A stretch of 64,000 nucleotides of DNA. It comes from Streptomyces sp. SS1-1. GTDB lineage: Bacteria > Actinomycetota > Actinomycetes > Streptomycetales > Streptomycetaceae. The stretch is taken from contig NZ_WBXN01000004.1 of NCBI RefSeq assembly GCF_008973465.1, forward strand, positions 4,752,501-4,816,500, read 5' to 3'. Numbering within the stretch: the first letter of the stretch is position 1; every line of letters starts with the position of its first letter. Below the pieces are notes generated by a model. The model made no database searches and was not told where the DNA came from. It saw only the letters and a list, made by a program, of their open reading frames with translations. Below, piece after piece: positions 60,256 through 64,000 of this stretch. The translations under genes were made by a program, and so were the position numbers.

Positions 60256-60840
60256 TTGCGAAAGCTCACGTACTTCATCGCCTGCTCCCTCGACGGCTTC
60301 ATCGGGGACGCGGCCGGCGACGCCACGGACATGTTCCGCTTCGTGGACGAGGAGTTCCTGGCGTATCTCACGGAGCAGTACCCGGAGACGGTGCCGACGC
60401 AGGGCCGCCGTGCCCTCGGCCTCGACCATCTGGAGAACAGGCGGTTCGACACGGTGATCCAGGGCCGCGGCAGCTACGACGAGGCGCTGAAGCTGGGCAT
60501 CACGAGCCCCTACGCCCACCTGCGCCAGTACGTCGCGACGCGCTCCCTGCCCGAGTCCCCGGACCCCGAGGTCGAGCTGATCGCGGACGACGTCGTCGGC
60601 AGGGTCCGGGCGCTGAAGGCCGAGGAGGGCGGACGGGACATCTACCTGTGCGGCGGCTCGCAGCTCGCCGGCGCCCTGCTCGACGAGATCGACGAACTGG
60701 TCGTCAAGAGCTACCCGGTCGTCTACGGCACCGGCATGCCGATGTTCGCCTCGGGCTTCTCCGTCACCGACTTCGCCCTCGACGAGGTCCGCGCCTTCGG
60801 CAACGGAGCCGTGGTCCGTACGTACAGCAGGAAGCGCTGA
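60256..60840 (+). CDS. Dihydrofolate-reductase-fold protein (RibD C-terminal-like)
   Basis: A 194-residue protein reading LRKLTYFIACSLDGFIG from a TTG start at 60256; a GTG at 60223 would add 11 residues but falls in the operator repeats. The DHFR/RibD-like fold is seen from the N-terminal strand, GRGSYDEAL and IYLCGGSQLAGALLDEIDEL. These proteins are NADPH-dependent reductases of unknown substrate rather than true folate enzymes. It is probably induced through the divergent TetR regulator. Confidence 0.85.
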   Translation: MRKLTYFIACSLDGFIGDAAGDATDMFRFVDEEFLAYLTEQYPETVPTQGRRALGLDHLENRRFDTVIQGRGSYDEALKLGITSPYAHLRQYVATRSLPESPDPEVELIADDVVGRVRALKAEEGGRDIYLCGGSQLAGALLDEIDELVVKSYPVVYGTGMPMFASGFSVTDFALDEVRAFGNGAVVRTYSRKR

Positions 60841-60866
60841 GCCCCGAGCCGCCCTACCCTGGGGAC

Positions 60867-61103
60867 ATGGGCAGCGAAGAGCACGTCTGTCCCTCCTGCG
60901 GACAGCCCGTCGAAACGGTCGTCCGGCGTCACAAGACGCTGGGCGCGTGGGTCCCCACCTGGGTCGCCGGCCCCTGCCGGAACCCGGACTGCGCGGCGCA
61001 CTCATCGGAGGAGGCCGCCGAGCAGCATCACCACCGGCCCGCCCCGCCCGGACATCCCGCCCCCGCCGACCGGCCCGAGAAGACCACCGTGACCGAATCC
61101 TGA
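60867..61103 (+). CDS. Small zinc-ribbon protein
   Basis: A 78-residue protein with CPSC (residues 8-11) and CRNPDC (about 37-42) as a likely zinc site, and a Pro/His-rich unstructured tail. It starts 26 bases after the reductase gene. There is no clear ribosome-binding site beyond CTGGGG. Function unknown. Confidence 0.7.
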   Translation: MGSEEHVCPSCGQPVETVVRRHKTLGAWVPTWVAGPCRNPDCAAHSSEEAAEQHHHRPAPPGHPAPADRPEKTTVTES

Positions 61104-61147
61104 CCTGCGTCGGAAAGCCGGTCCACCCCGGACCGTAGGCTCGCCGC

Positions 61148-61480
61148 ATGTCCGAACACGCGTACATCCTCCACCTCACCGAGCGCTCGCTCTGGGAGGC
61201 CGCCCGCGAGCGCGGTGCCTACGAGATCTCCACTCGTGGCCGCACGCTCCAGGAGGAGGGCTTCATCCACTGCTCGACCCGTGCCCAGCTCCCGGCGGTC
61301 GCCGCCTTCCTCTACGGCTCCTACGACGGCCACGACGACCTGGTCGTGCTGGTCGTCGACCCGGAGCGGCTGCACGTGCCGCTGCGCTACGAAGCCGTGA
61401 AGCCGGGCGGCGAGGAGTTTCCGCACGTGTACGGACCCCTGCCGGTGAGCGCCGTGGTCGACGTGGAGCGGTGGGCGTGA
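61148..61480 (+). CDS. DUF952 protein
   Basis: A 110-residue DUF952 protein with the conserved EGFIHCSTRAQ (about residues 37-47) and RYEAVKPGGEEFPHVYGPL (about 79-97). The family has an ADP-ribosyltransferase-like fold; its activity is not established. It overlaps the next small gene by 4 bases. Confidence 0.87.
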   Translation: MSEHAYILHLTERSLWEAARERGAYEISTRGRTLQEEGFIHCSTRAQLPAVAAFLYGSYDGHDDLVVLVVDPERLHVPLRYEAVKPGGEEFPHVYGPLPVSAVVDVERWA

Positions 61481-61686
61481 CGGGGCGGCGCCGGTTATGG
61501 CGGTGGATCGTGGCGGCCTGGCTGGTGCTGGCCGCCGTCGCGGGCGGCGTGACGCTGTGGCTGCGGGACGCCGCAGGACCGCCGGGGCCGTACCGCTGGG
61601 AGAACGCGACCAGCCCCACGCCCCCGCCTGAGTGCACACCGCCCGAGCCCGGCGAGGACACCCTGTGCTTCGTCAGGTCCCGCTGA
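61477..61686 (+). CDS. Small membrane-anchored protein
   Basis: A 69-residue protein starting at a GTG inside the DUF952 stop (GTGA). One membrane helix (WIVAAWLVLAAVAGGVTLWL) is followed by a Pro/Glu-rich extracytoplasmic tail with two Cys (ECTPPE, LCFV) that could form a disulfide. Its last 14 bases overlap the convergent glyoxalase-fold gene. Function unknown. Confidence 0.7.
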   Translation: MTGRRRLWRWIVAAWLVLAAVAGGVTLWLRDAAGPPGPYRWENATSPTPPPECTPPEPGEDTLCFVRSR

Positions 61687-62413
61687 GCGCGCCCGTGCCC
61701 GGATCGCGAGACGTCAGGCAGTAGACGCCACCCGCCGGGTCCCGCATCACCGTCCAGTGCGCGCCCTCCGCGACGAAGACGGCGCCCAGCTCCTCGTGCC
61801 GGGCACGGGTCGCCGGCACATCCGCGCAGGCGAGGTCGAGATGGGCCGAGGCCGCGCGCTCCTCGCCGAGCCGCTGGATGAGGACGCGGACCGGCAGCCC
61901 GGCCGGGGGACGCAGCACATGGAACTCGGGGCGCGAGCCGGGCCGGGACTCCCAGCCGTCCAACAGCGCGGTGAAGAAGGCGACTTCGGCGTCGAACGCG
62001 GAGGGCGGGACGTCCAGGCAGACCTGGTCGAGACGGCTCCCGTCCACGACGGGCGGCCGGACCGCCTCCCCGGCCCACGGCACCGCGCAGAACGACAGCC
62101 CCGCCGGCGTGCGCAGCACGGCCCACCCGTCGTGCTCGGCGACCAGCCCGGCCCCGCGCTCCGACGCGCCGTCCACGAACGCCCGTACGTCCTCGACGGC
62201 GAAGTCGAGATGCGCGCCCCCGGCCCCCGATCCGACCCCCTGCACCTTGACGCAGGGGTCCGCCCCGCCGCCCGGCAGCAGGGTGACGAACTCGTCCCGC
62301 TCGCCCCGGAAGGCCGACAGGCCACTCTCCGTCACCGCCGCCCAGAAGGTGTGGGCCCGTCCGAAGACGGCGGCGGGCCGGTCCACGAAGGCGTACGTCC
62401 AGCGGATGCTCAT
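61673..62413 (-). CDS. VOC/glyoxalase-fold protein with two domains
   Basis: A 246-residue protein with two vicinal-oxygen-chelate modules (about residues 1-120 and 125-245), seen from the repeated AHLDFAVEDV and AHLDLACADV strands and the parallel DGWAVLRTPAGLSFC and HWTVMRDPAGGVYCL ends. Metal-dependent lyase, dioxygenase or resistance roles are all found in this family. ATG 62413 is the natural start. Confidence 0.87.
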   Translation of the reverse strand: MSIRWTYAFVDRPAAVFGRAHTFWAAVTESGLSAFRGERDEFVTLLPGGGADPCVKVQGVGSGAGGAHLDFAVEDVRAFVDGASERGAGLVAEHDGWAVLRTPAGLSFCAVPWAGEAVRPPVVDGSRLDQVCLDVPPSAFDAEVAFFTALLDGWESRPGSRPEFHVLRPPAGLPVRVLIQRLGEERAASAHLDLACADVPATRARHEELGAVFVAEGAHWTVMRDPAGGVYCLTSRDPGTGALSGT

Positions 62414-62442
62414 GGGGTGATCGTAGGCCGGGCAACCGCCGC

Positions 62443-63951
62443 TCACCGGGACGGCCGCCGCTCGTACACGGTCACCCGCCGCCCGCGCACCTGTAAGTCC
62501 GCCACCACGCCGAAGTACCGCGTCAGCAGGGCCGACTTGACCTGGTCCCGGCGCCCCGCCACCGGCCGGGCCACCGCCGCCGCGTCCGTGACGAGCAGGA
62601 TGCGCCGCTGGGCCAGCATCGCGGACCGTATCCGGGCGGGCGACGCCTCCTCGCCTTTCAGCGTGCCGGACTCCACCGGGCCACGGGCCAGCGCTATGTC
62701 CCGCAGCCCCGCGAAGGCGGCCGGCGACACCAGCGCGGTGTCCCGCCGGGCCGCCGGCACGAACACTACGGCGTCGCCGCCCCGCTTCAGCCGCCCCACG
62801 TCCGCCGCCACCGCCAGCACGTCGTCGACGCGGCTCGCCGGGGACCGCTTCGCCAGCGACTGGGGCAGCAGCGCGACCAGTGCCACCGCGACCGCCACCG
62901 GGACCAGGGCCGCCGACACCCGCGGCAGCCGCGGCCGGAGCGCCCGGACGGCCGCGCCCAGCGCGGTGCCGATGAGCAGCGCCAGACCCAGCATCGAGAA
63001 CAGCACATAGCGGTCCAGGAAGAGCGGCTTCACCAAGGAGACGCCCAGGAGCAGGAGTTGGGGCACCGCCAGCAGTGGAAGCCCCACCGCCGCCGCCGAC
63101 ACACGCCGGGTGCGGGGGCGGTCCACCAGGGCGCCGAGCGCCCCGATCGCGACGAGGACCCCGGGGCCGATCAGCTGGTGCCAGGTCAACGGCGGTATCC
63201 AGGAGACCTGTTCGGCCTGCCCGAGGCTGAACAGGATCAGCGGCAGCACCGCCGCCACGGCGACCGCCGACGCCCCCGCCCAGCGCGCCAGGACCCGGCG
63301 AGGGGTGCGCGTCCACGCCAGGGTCACGAGATGCGCGGGCAGCACCAGCAGCGCCAGCCAGTTCAGCAGCCCGCACACGGCGACCACGGCCGCGTAGGCG
63401 ATCCAGTGCCGGCGCCGGGCACGCCCTTCCAGGGCGGTCACGAGCAGCACGGTCGCGACCCCGGCCCCGGCGGTCACGAGGGCGTACGGGCGCCCCTCCT
63501 GCAGGTGGAACTGCACGGCGGGGATCAGCCCGAGGGCCAGCCCGGCGGCCGGCCCCGCCGAGGCCCCGGCGAGCCGCTGCCCGAGCCGGGTGACACAGGC
63601 CGCCGCGACGGCCATGGCCAGCACCGAGGGAAGCCGCAGGGTGGTCGTGCCGGCGCCGAAGCAGGTGAACAGGGCGTGCATCAGCAGGTAGTAGAGGCCG
63701 TGCACGGCGTCGACGTGCTCCAGCATGTGTGCGATCGCCCCGCTGGAGCGCCGGGCCACCTGCCAGGTCGCGGCCTCGTCCCGCCAGACGCTCTGCTGCC
63801 GGGAGAGCCCCCACAGCCCGAGAGCGACGGTCCACACCGCGGGGACCACCCACAGCAACGACCGCCGAGACCGCCGGCGCACCGGCTCCAGGGCGTGCGC
63901 GCGGGGCACGACCGCCGCCGTCATGACGGCCGTCGAGGACGTTTCGGGCAC
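62443..63951 (-). CDS. Polytopic membrane glycosyltransferase (GT39/PMT-like)
   Basis: A 502-residue protein with about 10 membrane helices, then a soluble C-terminal domain of about 130 residues. Near the start, SVWRDEAATWQVA (about residues 54-66) resembles the first-loop acidic motif of GT-C mannosyltransferases, and QEGRPYALV lies in a later loop. It probably uses a polyprenyl-phosphate sugar outside the membrane. GTG 63951 follows GGGGGGAA. The 49 bases after it hold nothing clear. Confidence 0.85.
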   Translation of the reverse strand: MPETSSTAVMTAAVVPRAHALEPVRRRSRRSLLWVVPAVWTVALGLWGLSRQQSVWRDEAATWQVARRSSGAIAHMLEHVDAVHGLYYLLMHALFTCFGAGTTTLRLPSVLAMAVAAACVTRLGQRLAGASAGPAAGLALGLIPAVQFHLQEGRPYALVTAGAGVATVLLVTALEGRARRRHWIAYAAVVAVCGLLNWLALLVLPAHLVTLAWTRTPRRVLARWAGASAVAVAAVLPLILFSLGQAEQVSWIPPLTWHQLIGPGVLVAIGALGALVDRPRTRRVSAAAVGLPLLAVPQLLLLGVSLVKPLFLDRYVLFSMLGLALLIGTALGAAVRALRPRLPRVSAALVPVAVAVALVALLPQSLAKRSPASRVDDVLAVAADVGRLKRGGDAVVFVPAARRDTALVSPAAFAGLRDIALARGPVESGTLKGEEASPARIRSAMLAQRRILLVTDAAAVARPVAGRRDQVKSALLTRYFGVVADLQVRGRRVTVYERRPSR

Positions 63952-64000
63952 GCGTGTTCCCCCCGGGAATCGGCATCTCGCCCACCGGGGTGGACATGCC

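Overview
This 64 kb window is chromosomal DNA from a Streptomyces species or a very close relative. The GC content is very high, codons end almost always in G or C, GTG and TTG starts are frequent, and a WhiB-family gene is present. Gene order and protein sequences match, as far as I remember them, one stretch of the Streptomyces coelicolor core chromosome: sigR-rsrA, epi-isozizaene synthase with CYP170A1, nrdABS, dasR-dasABC, nagB, wblE and the sigH locus. I see no insertion sequence, phage, plasmid or CRISPR signal. The window is conserved core with a few accessory genes.

Layout. 1-11.4 kb: three tandem AIM24 paralogues, a Nudix hydrolase behind a Zincin_2-type gene, an SDR protein, moaE, a PDZ-Lon (YlbL-like) protease, a PPA1309-type protein and a large UPF0182 membrane protein. 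11.4-13.8 kb: a Sel1-repeat protein between two identical initiator tRNA genes, each followed by a strong terminator. 13.9-16.4 kb: a Fur-family repressor divergent from a catalase, with a palindrome inside the catalase promoter, then a CBS-domain protein. 16.5-23.2 kb: hisN, a TetR regulator, an SMR exporter, rsgA, aroA, an M50 peptidase, a YedK/HMCES protein and an alpha/beta hydrolase. 23.2-29 kb: the thiol-oxidative-stress locus sigR-rsrA with its sigma-R promoter and two alternative starts, a canonical and a degenerate HD-GYP protein, a TPR protein and peptide deformylase.

29.2-31.7 kb: the two-gene albaflavenone operon (sesquiterpene cyclase and CYP170-type P450). 31.7-36.5 kb: the class I ribonucleotide reductase operon nrdA-nrdB-nrdS, preceded by a cobalamin riboswitch, with a small gene embedded on the opposite strand. 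36.6-39 kb: an acetyltransferase and a sodium:solute symporter with its DUF3311 partner. 39.2-46.2 kb: the aminosugar regulon (dasR, dasABC, a GH3 N-acetylglucosaminidase, nagB) with five recognisable DasR sites. Imported chitobiose/GlcNAc oligomers would be cut by the GH3 enzyme and, after phosphorylation and deacetylation encoded elsewhere, enter glycolysis through NagB. The transporter ATPase is not encoded here.

46.5-52.4 kb: a PdtaS-like histidine kinase, wblE, a diacylglycerol/sphingosine-kinase-like gene, the SigB-type sigma factor sigH overlapping in frame with its anti-sigma gene region, and a UBP zinc finger. 52.5-55.7 kb: an Na+/H+ antiporter, a PLP-dependent desulfhydrase/ACC-deaminase homologue and an amidase. 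56-58.6 kb: the most unusual system here, a family 2B encapsulin shell (EshA-type, carrying a cyclic-nucleotide-binding domain) followed by a polyprenyl diphosphate synthase with a disordered N-terminal tail, probably its cargo. 58.9-64 kb: a GNAT enzyme behind a perfect inverted repeat, a TetR/dihydrofolate-reductase-like divergent pair with a repeat-rich operator region, several very small genes, a glyoxalase-fold protein and a polytopic glycosyltransferase.
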